Counted from the first letter of the stretch, positions 17,067 through 25,726 are shown. The stretch: 31,442 nt of DNA from an uncultured Brachyspira sp. (GCF_934747485.1 NZ_CAKVGN010000033.1:1-31442), one strand, 5' to 3'. Made by a program: numbers and translations. The notes: generated by a model not told the origin, from the sequence alone.

Positions 17067-18362
17067 TTATTTTATAACGTTATAGAAAGCTTTTTTACCT
17101 AAGTAAACTGCTCTATCTCCCAATTCTTCTTCTATTCTTAATAATTGATTGTATTTAGCAATCCTATCACTTCTTGAAGCAGAACCAGTTTTAATTTGTC
17201 CAGCATTAGTAGCTACAACTATATCAGCAATAGTAGCATCTTCAGTCTCACCAGATCTGTGAGAAACTACAGCAGTATAGTTATGAGTTTTAGCAAGTTC
17301 AATAGAATCTAAAGTTTCAGTTAAAGAACCTATTTGGTTAACTTTAATAAGTATAGAATTAGCAACGCCTTTATCTAATCCCATTTGAAGTCTTTTTACA
17401 TTAGTAACAAACAAGTCATCACCAACTAATTGAACTTTTTTACCTAATTTTTGAGTAAGTAAAGCCCAACCTTCCCAGTCATCTTCAGCAACACCGTCTT
17501 CTATAGAGATAATAGGATATTTACTGCATAAATCAGCATAGAAATCAACCATTTCAGCAGGAGTCAATTCTCTATTATCAGATTTATGGAATACATATTT
17601 TTTCTTATCTTTATTATAGAATTCGCTTGAAGCAGGGTCCATAGCAATCATTATATCATCGCCGGGTTTATATCCAGCTTTTTCAATAGCCTGCATAATT
17701 ACTTGAAGAGGCTCTTCATTATCTTTAAGAGTAGGAGCAAAACCGCCTTCATCACCAACAGTAGTGCTTAAACCTCTGTCATGAAGTATAGCTTTTAAGT
17801 TATGGAAAACTTCAGCTACATAACGTATTCCTTCTTTGAAAGTAGGAGCACCAACCGGCATAACCATATATTCTTGGAAGTCGATTGGAGCTGATGAGTG
17901 AGCACCGCCATTTAAAATGTTAGCCATAGGTACTGGTAAAGTTTTAGCATTAGAACCGCCAATGTATCTGTATAATGGCATACCTAATTCGTCAGCAGCA
18001 GCTTTAGCTACAGCAAGTGATACACCAAGTATAGCATTAGCACCTAATTTACCTTTGTTTTCAGTTCCGTCAAGTTCTATCATAGTTCTGTCTATTTCAA
18101 CTTGATCTAAAGCATCCATATCAATAAGTTCATTGCAGATAATTTCATTAACATTCTCAACTGCTTTTTGAACACCCTTGCCTAAATATCTAGATTTATC
18201 ACCATCTCTTAATTCTACTGCCTCATGTTCACCTGTAGAAGCTCCTGATGGTACTGCTGCTCTACCCATAGCACCGCTGTCTAAATAAACATCAACTTCT
18301 ACTGTAGGGTTTCCTCTTGAATCTAATATCTCTCTAGCTACTATATCATCTATTAAAGACAT
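17067..18362 (-). CDS. eno: enolase
   Basis: 431 residues, full length. It catalyses 2-phosphoglycerate to phosphoenolpyruvate in glycolysis and needs Mg. Signatures: the N-terminal A-R-E-I-L-D-S-R-G-N-P-T-V-E-V; the mobile loop S-G-A-S-T-G-E-H-E-A-V-E-L-R-D; catalytic Glu region G-D-E-G-G-F-A-P; metal ligands in A-M-D-P-A-S-S-E-F and S-I-E-D-G; V-G-D-D-L-F-V-T-N; the catalytic Lys in I-L-I-K-V-N-Q-I-G; and S-H-R-S-G-E-T-E-D. It is also a common surface-exposed plasminogen-binding protein in other pathogens, but nothing here shows export. AAGGAG precedes the ATG. Monocistronic between its own promoter and terminator. Confidence 0.98.
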   Translation of the reverse strand: MSLIDDIVAREILDSRGNPTVEVDVYLDSGAMGRAAVPSGASTGEHEAVELRDGDKSRYLGKGVQKAVENVNEIICNELIDMDALDQVEIDRTMIELDGTENKGKLGANAILGVSLAVAKAAADELGMPLYRYIGGSNAKTLPVPMANILNGGAHSSAPIDFQEYMVMPVGAPTFKEGIRYVAEVFHNLKAILHDRGLSTTVGDEGGFAPTLKDNEEPLQVIMQAIEKAGYKPGDDIMIAMDPASSEFYNKDKKKYVFHKSDNRELTPAEMVDFYADLCSKYPIISIEDGVAEDDWEGWALLTQKLGKKVQLVGDDLFVTNVKRLQMGLDKGVANSILIKVNQIGSLTETLDSIELAKTHNYTAVVSHRSGETEDATIADIVVATNAGQIKTGSASRSDRIAKYNQLLRIEEELGDRAVYLGKKAFYNVIK

Positions 18363-18395
18363 ATTATTAACTCCTTATAAATTATAATTGTATAT

Positions 18396-18423
18396 ATCAT
18401 ATAACATAATGTATAAATTTCAA
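18396..18423 (-). promoter_or_regulatory. promoter of eno
   Basis: Minus strand: TTGAAA (18423-18418), 16-bp spacer, TATGAT (18401-18396), about 34 bp before the start codon. Confidence 0.55.
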
Positions 18424-18454
18424 GTTAAAAAATAATAATGATGTAATAATATTA

Positions 18455-19348
18455 TTATTTAATAGAATTATATTTAAACCTTCTATTCTCTGATATTGCT
18501 CTTCCTATGGCATTCATTATAAGTCCAGTTATAACACATATTCCAGAAAGTAAAATAAAACCAGTAGCAAGAACAGATGTAGCAACAGGTACAAACCCTT
18601 CTCTTATAAACGATAATATAATTGGCACACCATAATAAAAACCAAATAAAGCAAAGAATAAAGATATAATCCACCAAAAAATAATAGGCTTCTCTGTCAT
18701 AAGTAAATATATCATGAGCCCTAATATTCTAAAACCGTCTCTAAAAGTATTGAGTTTAGAAAATGAGCCTTCAGGACGGCTTTTATATTCTGCTTCCATC
18801 TCACCTATTTGCATACGCATCTGCATAGCGAATATTGTAAGCTCAGCCTCTATTTCAAATCCTCTTGAAGCACATGGGAATGTTTTTACAAATTTGCGTG
18901 AAAAAACTCTGTAACCGCTTAATATATCATTAACATTATTTCCAAATAAAAACTTAGCAAAGCCTGTAAGCATTTTGTTGCCAAATGAATGACCTTTTCT
19001 ATATTTACCAGCCTTACGAACCACCGTAACCATATCCAAATCATTATCAACTAAATAATTAACTAATCTTGGTATAGCAGAAGCATCGCATTCATTATCA
19101 CCATCTATCAGTACATAAATGTCGCTATCAACAGCTGAAAAAGCCTGCCTTACAACTTCTCCCTTCCCTTGATACATTACTTTCTTTACTATAGCACCAG
19201 CTTCTTTTGCTATATTATATGAATTATCTGTAGAATTATTATCAAATACATATACTTCGCATTCAGGAGAATAGTTTTTTATGTCTTCTATAACTTGTTT
19301 TATAGTGAGCTCTTCATTATAACATGGAATAATAGCTGAAACTTTCAT
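18455..19348 (-). CDS. GT2 glycosyltransferase with two C-terminal membrane segments (dolichyl/undecaprenyl-phosphate mannosyltransferase-like)
   Basis: 297 residues. GT-A fold: I-I-P-C-Y-N-E-E at 6-13, V-F-D-N-N-S-T-D near 34-41, metal-binding D-G-D at 82-84, and the acceptor region L-S-G-Y-R-V-F-S at 143-150. Membrane helices lie near 222-247 and 254-281. This layout is that of enzymes moving a sugar from a nucleotide donor to a polyprenyl phosphate at the cytoplasmic face of the inner membrane, supplying GT-C transferases on the other side. Two polytopic membrane proteins lie upstream. The start has GAGGAAA directly before it, and the stop codon of a leader ORF (19356) overlaps this ribosome-binding site, suggesting translational coupling. 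Confidence 0.88.
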   Translation of the reverse strand: MKVSAIIPCYNEELTIKQVIEDIKNYSPECEVYVFDNNSTDNSYNIAKEAGAIVKKVMYQGKGEVVRQAFSAVDSDIYVLIDGDNECDASAIPRLVNYLVDNDLDMVTVVRKAGKYRKGHSFGNKMLTGFAKFLFGNNVNDILSGYRVFSRKFVKTFPCASRGFEIEAELTIFAMQMRMQIGEMEAEYKSRPEGSFSKLNTFRDGFRILGLMIYLLMTEKPIIFWWIISLFFALFGFYYGVPIILSFIREGFVPVATSVLATGFILLSGICVITGLIMNAIGRAISENRRFKYNSIK

Positions 19349-19355
19349 TATTTCC

Positions 19356-19508
19356 TCATAATAAAAATGCTATTATATTGTTTTTTGCAACAAAGATAAA
19401 TTTGTTTAAGAAAGTAAAACTTGAGAGTATATAGAAATGTTTGTTTGTTTGTTTGTTTGTTTGTTTGTTTGTTTGTTTGTTTGTTTGTTTGTTTGTTTGT
19501 TTGTTCAT
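19356..19508 (-). CDS. leader ORF carrying a tetranucleotide tract (possible phase-variable leader peptide)
   Basis: 50 codons from the ATG at 19508; an in-frame ATG at 19520 would add four residues. The peptide is M-N, five copies of K-Q-T-N encoded by the AAAC tract, then K-H-F-Y-I-L-S-S-F-T-F-L and a hydrophobic tail ending at TGA (19358-19356). This stop overlaps the GAGGAAA ribosome-binding site of the glycosyltransferase, whose ATG follows 7 bases later. The core LSSFT is shared, in frame, with the leader ORF at 25566-25715. Translation is inferred: only a weak GGA precedes 19508, and the 19520 ATG would be almost at the predicted transcript start. Confidence 0.5.
   Translation of the reverse strand: MNKQTNKQTNKQTNKQTNKQTNKHFYILSSFTFLNKFIFVAKNNIIAFLL
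19439..19505. repeat. tetranucleotide microsatellite (GTTT)16 plus GTT
   Basis: Sixteen uninterrupted GTTT units (AAAC on the minus strand) from 19439 to 19502, then a partial unit. It is the only tract of this kind in the window. The sister leader at 25566-25715 has only one or two units at the same place, so the tract has expanded here. It lies between the promoter (19531-19558) and the glycosyltransferase start. Confidence 0.97.
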
Positions 19509-19530
19509 AACATTGTCCATAGTCAATTAC

Positions 19531-19558
19531 ATTGTATCATATTAGATTTAATAGTCAA
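19531..19558 (-). promoter_or_regulatory. promoter upstream of the tetranucleotide tract
   Basis: Minus strand: TTGACT (19558-19553), 16-bp spacer, TACAAT (19536-19531). Predicted start near 19524, placing the AAAC tract in the transcribed leader and not between the -35 and -10 boxes. The remaining 19559-19670 holds nothing else I can see. Confidence 0.6.
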
Positions 19559-19670
19559 TTATAAAATATAGCAAAAAATAAAAAATACATATCTTAATAT
19601 TTTTTATTTTTTGAACAATATTCAATATATAAAAAACAGATAACTTTTTATGTAATTTTGTTTGTTTATC

Positions 19671-20708
19671 CTACCATTTTATATCTATATTAAGTTTATT
19701 AATTAAAAAAAGATAAAACATTAAAAACAATTTGAACATTCCCATCTTATACAGCAGTCTGCATCCCCAAAGTCCTAATCCCTTTATACCATGTTTTGAG
19801 AAAGCATAAAATAAATTTAAATATTTTAGATTCTTCCAATTACTAAAGTTATCGTCAAAATATTCTTTTGTGAGTTTTATATATTCATTAATATTACATA
19901 ATTTGTTTCTATACACCCTGAAAGGCATAGATATTCCTATATGTATAAATACAAATAAAGTAAGAATATCAATATCAATTAAATTATTATTCAAATAAGA
20001 CTGTTTAATGTTCACAAGCTCATCTCTAAATTTTTTCATCTCATCAAGCACTAAATGAACATTTATTGTAGAAAAATTATAAACCCTGTATCTTATTAAT
20101 ATATCATTAGTAAAAGCTAATTTTTTAGTATATTGATAAATATCTATCATAAATAAAGGGTCATCTACTCCGCATACATTTTTAAATCTAAAATCTTTTA
20201 TAAAATCATATCTAATTAATTTATTCCAAAACGCTGTATTAAAAAAAGCTAAATCATCATTAAAATCTTTTTTTTCTAAATATTGATACTTATTATTAGT
20301 CATTTCTTTGCAATATACTTTTAATGTTTCTGCATCAAATCTTTCATATCCGCAAAATGTAATATCTGCATCATTATTTTCAGCTGTAATAAATAATTTT
20401 TCTAAGAAATTATTTTCTATATCATCATCACCATCTAAAAATATTATATATTTTCCTGTAATAAGTCCGCTGTCCAATGCTTTGTTTCTAGTATTTGCAG
20501 GAGCTCCTGTATTTTTAGGCATAAATATATATTTTATTTTTTCACTGAATTTATCAGCATATTCAAGTATTATTTTTTGTGTATTATCTTTTGAACAATC
20601 GTCTACAACTATTATATTAAAATTTTGAAATGTTTGATTGAGAAGAGAATCTAAACATCTCGCTATATATTTTTCTGTATTATAGGTTGTTACTATAACT
20701 GTTATCAT
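19671..20708 (-). CDS. GT2 glycosyltransferase
   Basis: 345 residues. GT-A domain in the first two thirds: V-I-V-T-T-Y-N-T-E-K-Y at 4-14, V-V-D-D-C-S-K-D-N-T near 34-43, N-T-G-A-P-A-N-T-R-N near 66-75, and the donor metal site L-D-G-D-D-D at 91-96. The C-terminal part is basic and amphipathic with one hydrophobic segment near 320-338, suggesting membrane attachment. Such enzymes add sugars to surface glycans; donor and acceptor are unknown. AAGGG lies before the ATG, 11 bp after the stop of the large membrane protein upstream, so the two are co-transcribed. The final tandem gap to the next glycosyltransferase contains the microsatellite leader. Confidence 0.87.
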   Translation of the reverse strand: MITVIVTTYNTEKYIARCLDSLLNQTFQNFNIIVVDDCSKDNTQKIILEYADKFSEKIKYIFMPKNTGAPANTRNKALDSGLITGKYIIFLDGDDDIENNFLEKLFITAENNDADITFCGYERFDAETLKVYCKEMTNNKYQYLEKKDFNDDLAFFNTAFWNKLIRYDFIKDFRFKNVCGVDDPLFMIDIYQYTKKLAFTNDILIRYRVYNFSTINVHLVLDEMKKFRDELVNIKQSYLNNNLIDIDILTLFVFIHIGISMPFRVYRNKLCNINEYIKLTKEYFDDNFSNWKNLKYLNLFYAFSKHGIKGLGLWGCRLLYKMGMFKLFLMFYLFLINKLNIDIKW

Positions 20709-20719
20709 TATTTACCCTT

Positions 20720-23179
20720 CTACTTTTCTACTATACTATATATAAAATAATTATCAACTTGTTTAATTAAATTTAATTTTATATTCTCTGTATTAAATTT
20801 TTCTAAATTAATGCCGCTTAAAATATATTTAGTATTAATCTTTATTAAATCTTCTAAAGTTGAATTTAGTTGAAAATGGTCCAGTAATAAAAGTTCAAAT
20901 TTTTCCACACTATTGCTATTTGCAACTATATTCATTGTTACATGAGCATATCTATTATATATATCTTTATATTTAAAATTAGAATCTAATATTTTCCATC
21001 TTTCGAGATTCGGATAAGTATTTACACTATTAATTGTAGGAGCTCCTGACATGATAGCAACACTGCTAGAAGCACCAAAACAAGTTATCCATAAACCATC
21101 ATTATCTTTAGAAGATATTTCTTTTATTGATTTATATAAATTAGAGTCATATATTACACCAAGACCTTTTTGAATAGGGTTAATATATATACTGCTTAAA
21201 ATTACAAACAAAGAGGAAGATATAAAAAAAACATTCTTTAATTTATTATTTCTATACTGTAAAAATGATATACAAATAATAAATAATGCAATAAATAAAA
21301 TTATAGCCATCAATATATTTAAATATTTTTCTTGATATTTATATAATACAAATATTATAAATAAAGAAAATAATATAGATAATATAATACTTATATTTAT
21401 TTTTAAATTAGGTTTATATAAATATAAAGCTCTAATTAAAATAAATATATTAATTATTCCAAAAATTTGGATTACTCTAAAATTCTGAGAATTTGAAAAT
21501 AGAGATATTTTAGATAAAAATATTGGAAAACCTATTGTCATATATACAAAAACAAACAAGCTATAAATTGATAATATAATTAAAAGCTTATCTCTAACTT
21601 TTTGTTTAAATATCAAATATGCAGCAAATATATATGGTATTGGGAAAAAATCTATAAAAACTGATAATTCACAAGTATTTGATATAATATTATGTTCATT
21701 ATAAGGAGTAAATAAATTCATAGCCCATCTAAATAATTCTAAAAATATTCCTCCCCCTGTTTCAAATCTTGCCCCAGGATATGCAGTATTTCTCACTATA
21801 TCTATAGTCTCTTTAGATTTTATAAATATTCTTCCAACTAATAAAATAAATATTATAAAAAATACAGCCCATACTATAAAATCTTTTTTCTTATTTTTTA
21901 TATCAAAAGTTTTCCAATTTTCCATTATAACCCAGATATATAATGAAAGAAGTAAATAACCAAATGGAAGCTGCCAAGCTGGATATAATGTAAATAATAA
22001 ATTACCCCAGCTTATAAATATTAACCCTATATACAAAATTCTATATAAAAAACGTTCTTCTTTGAAATAAAAATAGAAAAATATAGCAGAAAGAAATGTA
22101 AATATTACAATTTCAACTATATTTGTAGAAAACCACCAATTTATAGTAGGGGCAAATGTTATTAATATAGCTCCAAAAAAAGAAAGCTTATTATTTTTAT
22201 TTGTAATTATCCTCATTATTTCAAAAGACACTAAAAATAAAGCTATAAAACGTCCCGCCCAAAAAAATGACAGCCCTTTAGCAGGAGGCAAAAATAAAAA
22301 ACCAATTTGAAATAATCTAAATAAAATTGCTATATCCATAACAGGAGATTGTGCTAACATATATACATCTGTTTTATCTCCTCTTACAATATCACTAAAA
22401 TAAGGAAACTTACCTGTATGGTTCTCATATTGTGAAAGCATAAATGGAGTTAATACATTCCATTCATCGCTCCTTATACCTCTTGAATTACCAAAAATTA
22501 CCCCAGATTCGGTATTTAAACTATTAGAATATATCCCTATAGATGAACCGCTTATTTCAAATATTATACATAATATAAAAATAATACCCGCTACAGCAAA
22601 TCTATATTTATTTATATTATTTATAATAATTATAACTTTTTCTTTATTAAATTTTATGTAATAAAGAATAAAAATTAAAACAAATACTATTATAACTAAA
22701 GATATTATATTTTTTTTGATTTTCAAAATATATTTTACATTATCTATCTTTTCAAAATCTATGATTTTATCTGAAACTAAATTACCAAAAGGACTTCCAT
22801 TTCCTTCCATTTTAATTTCTTTAATAAAATTATTCTCCATTATAATTTCATTAGTATCTATATAAACACCATATATATCACTGCTTCTAAATACTTTATC
22901 ATAATATTTAACTCTATAATGATAACTATATTTTTTAATAGATTCATTTGTTAATATATAATTTCTTAATCCTTCTTCATCGATTTCATCATTTATTATA
23001 TAAGTATATTTTATATGATTTAAACCGCTTAATTCTAAAGTTTTATTAGCATTTATTTTAAACTCTGATAAATAACATATTCTTTCTTTGCTTCCTAAAA
23101 AAGATAATATTATCAAACTTGCAATAGAAACAAATAATAATACTATATATATTGTTAAAAATAATTTATGTTTTTTCAT
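20720..23179 (-). CDS. large polytopic membrane protein, GT-C-like, with N-terminal extracytoplasmic module
   Basis: 819 residues. Helix near 7-28, then an extracytoplasmic module of about 125 residues (K-Y-S-Y-H-Y-R-V-K-Y-Y at 83-93, G-N-G-S-P-F-G-N near 127-134), then helices near 157-175 and 193-210, and many more to about 650. The first periplasmic loop after the third helix carries I-R-S-D-E-W (235-240) and a conserved-looking S-P-V-M-D; further on is Y-P-G-A-R-F-E-T-G-G-G. The C-terminal 130 residues are soluble. The size and acidic first loop resemble polyprenyl-linked GT-C glycosyltransferases or glycan-modifying proteins of rhamnan-type clusters, but I cannot name the family with certainty. 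AGGGA precedes the start. The N-terminal module is nearly repeated in the gene upstream. Confidence 0.75.
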   Translation of the reverse strand: MKKHKLFLTIYIVLLFVSIASLIILSFLGSKERICYLSEFKINANKTLELSGLNHIKYTYIINDEIDEEGLRNYILTNESIKKYSYHYRVKYYDKVFRSSDIYGVYIDTNEIIMENNFIKEIKMEGNGSPFGNLVSDKIIDFEKIDNVKYILKIKKNIISLVIIVFVLIFILYYIKFNKEKVIIIINNINKYRFAVAGIIFILCIIFEISGSSIGIYSNSLNTESGVIFGNSRGIRSDEWNVLTPFMLSQYENHTGKFPYFSDIVRGDKTDVYMLAQSPVMDIAILFRLFQIGFLFLPPAKGLSFFWAGRFIALFLVSFEIMRIITNKNNKLSFFGAILITFAPTINWWFSTNIVEIVIFTFLSAIFFYFYFKEERFLYRILYIGLIFISWGNLLFTLYPAWQLPFGYLLLSLYIWVIMENWKTFDIKNKKKDFIVWAVFFIIFILLVGRIFIKSKETIDIVRNTAYPGARFETGGGIFLELFRWAMNLFTPYNEHNIISNTCELSVFIDFFPIPYIFAAYLIFKQKVRDKLLIILSIYSLFVFVYMTIGFPIFLSKISLFSNSQNFRVIQIFGIINIFILIRALYLYKPNLKINISIILSILFSLFIIFVLYKYQEKYLNILMAIILFIALFIICISFLQYRNNKLKNVFFISSSLFVILSSIYINPIQKGLGVIYDSNLYKSIKEISSKDNDGLWITCFGASSSVAIMSGAPTINSVNTYPNLERWKILDSNFKYKDIYNRYAHVTMNIVANSNSVEKFELLLLDHFQLNSTLEDLIKINTKYILSGINLEKFNTENIKLNLIKQVDNYFIYSIVEK
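22737..22960. repeat. 224-bp direct repeat, copy a (coding)
   Basis: About 93% identical (roughly 15 mismatches by eye, no gaps) to 25117-25340. It encodes the extracytoplasmic module of the 819-residue protein. The ends of the high-identity block lie inside both genes. Confidence 0.92.
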
Positions 23180-23205
23180 TGAAATCCCTACAAAAGCTGT
23201 ACTTT

Positions 23206-24030
23206 TTATATATAATTATTAAAAATTGTATTTAGAATATTAATATGAAACATAGATAAAATCAATAATATTATTTTATTATTTAAATTAATTTCTAATT
23301 TTAGATAATCAAAATTGAAAATCAAAAATAATAAAAATACTATTGGAATAAAATATCTGCCTTGAACTCCAGCAATCACATTATCACTTATATTAGTCCA
23401 AGTTAAATATAACCCTGTAAATACTAACATAGAAACTATACCTATAATAATAAAAGACATAATTTTTAAATCCAATTTTATTCTTTTATCATTGTCAAAT
23501 ACTATAAATATCAAAATTAATAATAATATTGAATAATATATAAAATCATTAATTGAAATGCTAAACCATGACAAATTTCTTCCTATAATGCTGCTTAAAT
23601 AAAACATTATATTTTCCCTAATAGTATTCATTAAGATACCTATATATCTTATAGGATTATTCAATATATATTCTTTTTTTAAATCAAAATCATCAGCGCC
23701 TGATATATATACTGATATATTTTTTGACCATAAAAAATATATAATTCCTACTACTGCTAATATTGAAAAGATAACTAAATATTTATTATATTTAAACTTC
23801 TCCTTAGGTATAGAAAACATTAATATAAAAAGAAAAATATAAACAGATTTTGACATAGCAATGAATAAAAATAATATAAACAATAATATAACTTCTTTAA
23901 TATCAACTACACTTTCATCTTTATATTTCAAATATAAAATGAAAGATATAAAAGATAGAGAAGATGTTATAAGTACAGAATCTGCCGATAAAGATGCTGT
24001 TTGCTGAATCACCATAGGAAAAAAGCACAT
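23206..24030 (-). pseudogene. C-terminal fragment of the frameshifted DUF2142-like gene
   Basis: 274 codons, polytopic (about eight helices). Starts M-C-F-F-P-M-V-I-Q-Q-T-A-S-L-S-A-D-S, which is the interior P-M-x(n)-S-x-S-x-D region of DUF2142 proteins, not a natural N-terminus. The loop with W-T-N-I-S-D-N-V-I-A-G-V-Q-G-R-Y-F-I-P is also family-like. The TAATG overlap with the fragment before it could allow some reinitiation, and no good ribosome-binding site is present. Confidence 0.7.
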
Positions 24031-25364
24031 TAAATATAACGTATTTTTTTAATAGGTATGTATTTCATTGAAAAATAAATTGAAATAGAAAAAAATAATA
24101 ATGCAAATAATTTAGCAAAATATATCTCTAATAATAATGGTACATTTATTATTCGAGATAAAAACATGCCAATTGATTGAGGAAAATAAGATAATGGACT
24201 ATAATGTAAAGCTGTATTTTCAACAACAGTTTTAGTTTCGCTTACTTTTATATTGAATTTATTAAACAAATCTTTGTACGAAAATGTCCTATCTCCAAGC
24301 AAATACAAGTCAATAGGCAAATAATTTCCATGATGTCCATCTATACTTTTATCATAAGTAAAAAGACCTTTTGATATTTCATACGATCTCACATAATGAG
24401 CAACTTCATCAGGAACTTCCATAGGAGGTAAAAATATAAAATAAGAAATTCCTATAATTAGTATGCTTACTACAAATATCTTCTCTAATTTTATTTTTTT
24501 ACAATCAGTGTATATATAAAATAAAAAGAAAAATAAAGATAGTATCAAACTATATATAAAAAATATCATAAACTTAGTTAAATTATTGAATGAATTCAAA
24601 TAAGTGTAAGACATATTAATATTAAATAAAAATATAAATATAGATATATAAAAAAGATTATTTATATTTAATGATAAATTAAATTTCTTTATTGATAATA
24701 TTCCCAAAAAAATAAAAAATATATTAAAATAAATAAATAATATAATATATTTTATTATTAAATTAATATTAATAAAAATATTTAAACATAACAACAAACC
24801 TAATAATATAAAAGATATAAATAATGATACTTTATTAAAAATAACAATATTATTAATAAAATTAGAGATATTTTTATTGTATTTATATATCAATATAAAT
24901 TCTAATACAAAAATTAATAAATCTATAATATATAGAATATTTATTTGCAAAACATATATGGAACTTATGGAAAATATAAACGTTATTATATAAAATAGTA
25001 ATTTATATTTGTTATTTTCAAATAAAATTTTATTAATATATAATAAGAATGTATAAATAATATATATAAATATAATCAGTATAATAACATAATCTTTTAA
25101 TAATAATTTGTAACTAACATTATCTATCTTTTCAAAATCTATAATTTTGTCTAAAACCAGATTACCAAAAGGGCTGCCATTTCCTTCCATTTTCATTTCT
25201 TTAATAAAATTATTCTCTGTCATAATTTTATTTGTATCTATATATACACCATATATATCACTGCTTCTAAATACTTTATCATAATATTTAACTCTATAAT
25301 GATAACTATATTTTTTTATAGATTCATTTGTTAATATATAACTGCTAATAGAATTATAATCCAA
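24030..25364 (-). pseudogene. middle fragment of the frameshifted DUF2142-like gene
   Basis: 444 codons open from a TTG that is not a plausible start; real homology to the neighbouring gene continues upstream of it. It carries the extracytoplasmic module, about nine helices, and the DUF2142 signature P-P-M-E-V-P-D-E-V-A-H-Y-V-R-S, with Y-S-P-L-S-Y-F-P-Q downstream. It ends in K-K-I-R-Y-I at TAA (24032-24030), which overlaps the ATG of the next fragment as TAATG. Confidence 0.7.
25117..25340. repeat. 224-bp direct repeat, copy b (coding)
   Basis: Partner of 22737-22960, the same length with no gaps. It lies in the middle frame of the broken DUF2142-like gene. Weaker protein similarity continues upstream to both start codons, so the shared module covers about 150 residues in each protein. 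Confidence 0.92.
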
Positions 25365-25565
25365 CTCATTATTTATTCTAAATGATTCTTTTATCTCTTC
25401 TATATTAGAAAAAATTATTTAATATAAAAGTTTTATCAACATTTATTTTAAAATCTGATAAATACCCTATTCTTTCTTTATTTCCTAAAAAAGATAATAT
25501 TATGATTGAAATAACTATTACAGTAATAAATATTATATATATTACAAAAAAGAGTTTTTTATTTT

Positions 25566-25715
25566 TCATATATCATTCCTCGAAAGAATATAGAGTTTAT
25601 TAGATATAATATTTTTCATTTTAGAATAGTTTTTTTTGAAAAAATATGTGTTTTTTAGTAAAGTAAAACTTGAGAGCAAATTTTGTTTGTTCATTTGTTT
25701 CATATAATCACCCAT
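25566..25715 (-). CDS. leader ORF overlapping the DUF2142-like gene
   Basis: 49 codons from the ATG at 25715 to TGA at 25568-25566, which overlaps the downstream ATG (25569) as ATGA, a classical coupling arrangement. The peptide begins M-G-D-Y-M-K-Q-M-N-K-Q-N-L-L-S-S-F-T-L-L-K; M-N-K-Q and L-S-S-F-T recur in the leader ORF at 19356-19508 in the same order. The shared nucleotide core is CTCTCAAGTTTTACTTT (25676-25660 and 19427-19411). The rest is basic, Asn/Lys-rich and ends L-S-R-N-D-I. No strong ribosome-binding site precedes the ATG. Chance alone can give 50-codon frames in such AT-rich DNA, but not easily the shared in-frame peptide. Confidence 0.5.
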   Translation of the reverse strand: MGDYMKQMNKQNLLSSFTLLKNTYFFKKNYSKMKNIISNKLYILSRNDI

Positions 25716-25726
25716 CTTATTGAAAT

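Larger units (their letters stand above)
23206..25569 (-). pseudogene. DUF2142-like polytopic membrane protein gene with two compensating frameshifts
   Basis: Reassembled, this is one gene of 788 codons. The ATG at 25569 (GAGGA seven bases upstream) begins M-K-N-K-K-L-F-F, parallel to M-K-K-H-K-L-F-L of the next gene. The frame closes at TAA 25405 after N-N-F-F. One T fewer in the six-T run (25414-25409) would continue F-S-N-I-E-E-I-K into the homologous module. A second break lies at seven A (24050-24044): one more A would join P-I-K-K to N-T-L-Y-L-M-C-F-F-P-M-V. The outer parts share a frame. P-M-E-V-P-D-E-V-A-H-Y and S-A-D-S identify DUF2142, a family seen in cell-surface polysaccharide clusters. 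It may be a pseudogene, a homopolymer switch or assembly error. Confidence 0.8.

Noticed and set aside
19439..19505. GTTT tract as a CRISPR array or origin repeat
   Set aside because: It is a plain 4-bp microsatellite with no spacers; it fits slippage-prone repeats instead.
24028..24032. TAATG junction as evidence for two natural, coupled genes
   Set aside because: The downstream fragment starts in the interior of the DUF2142 domain and has no ribosome-binding site; a frameshift in the seven-A run explains both fragments better.
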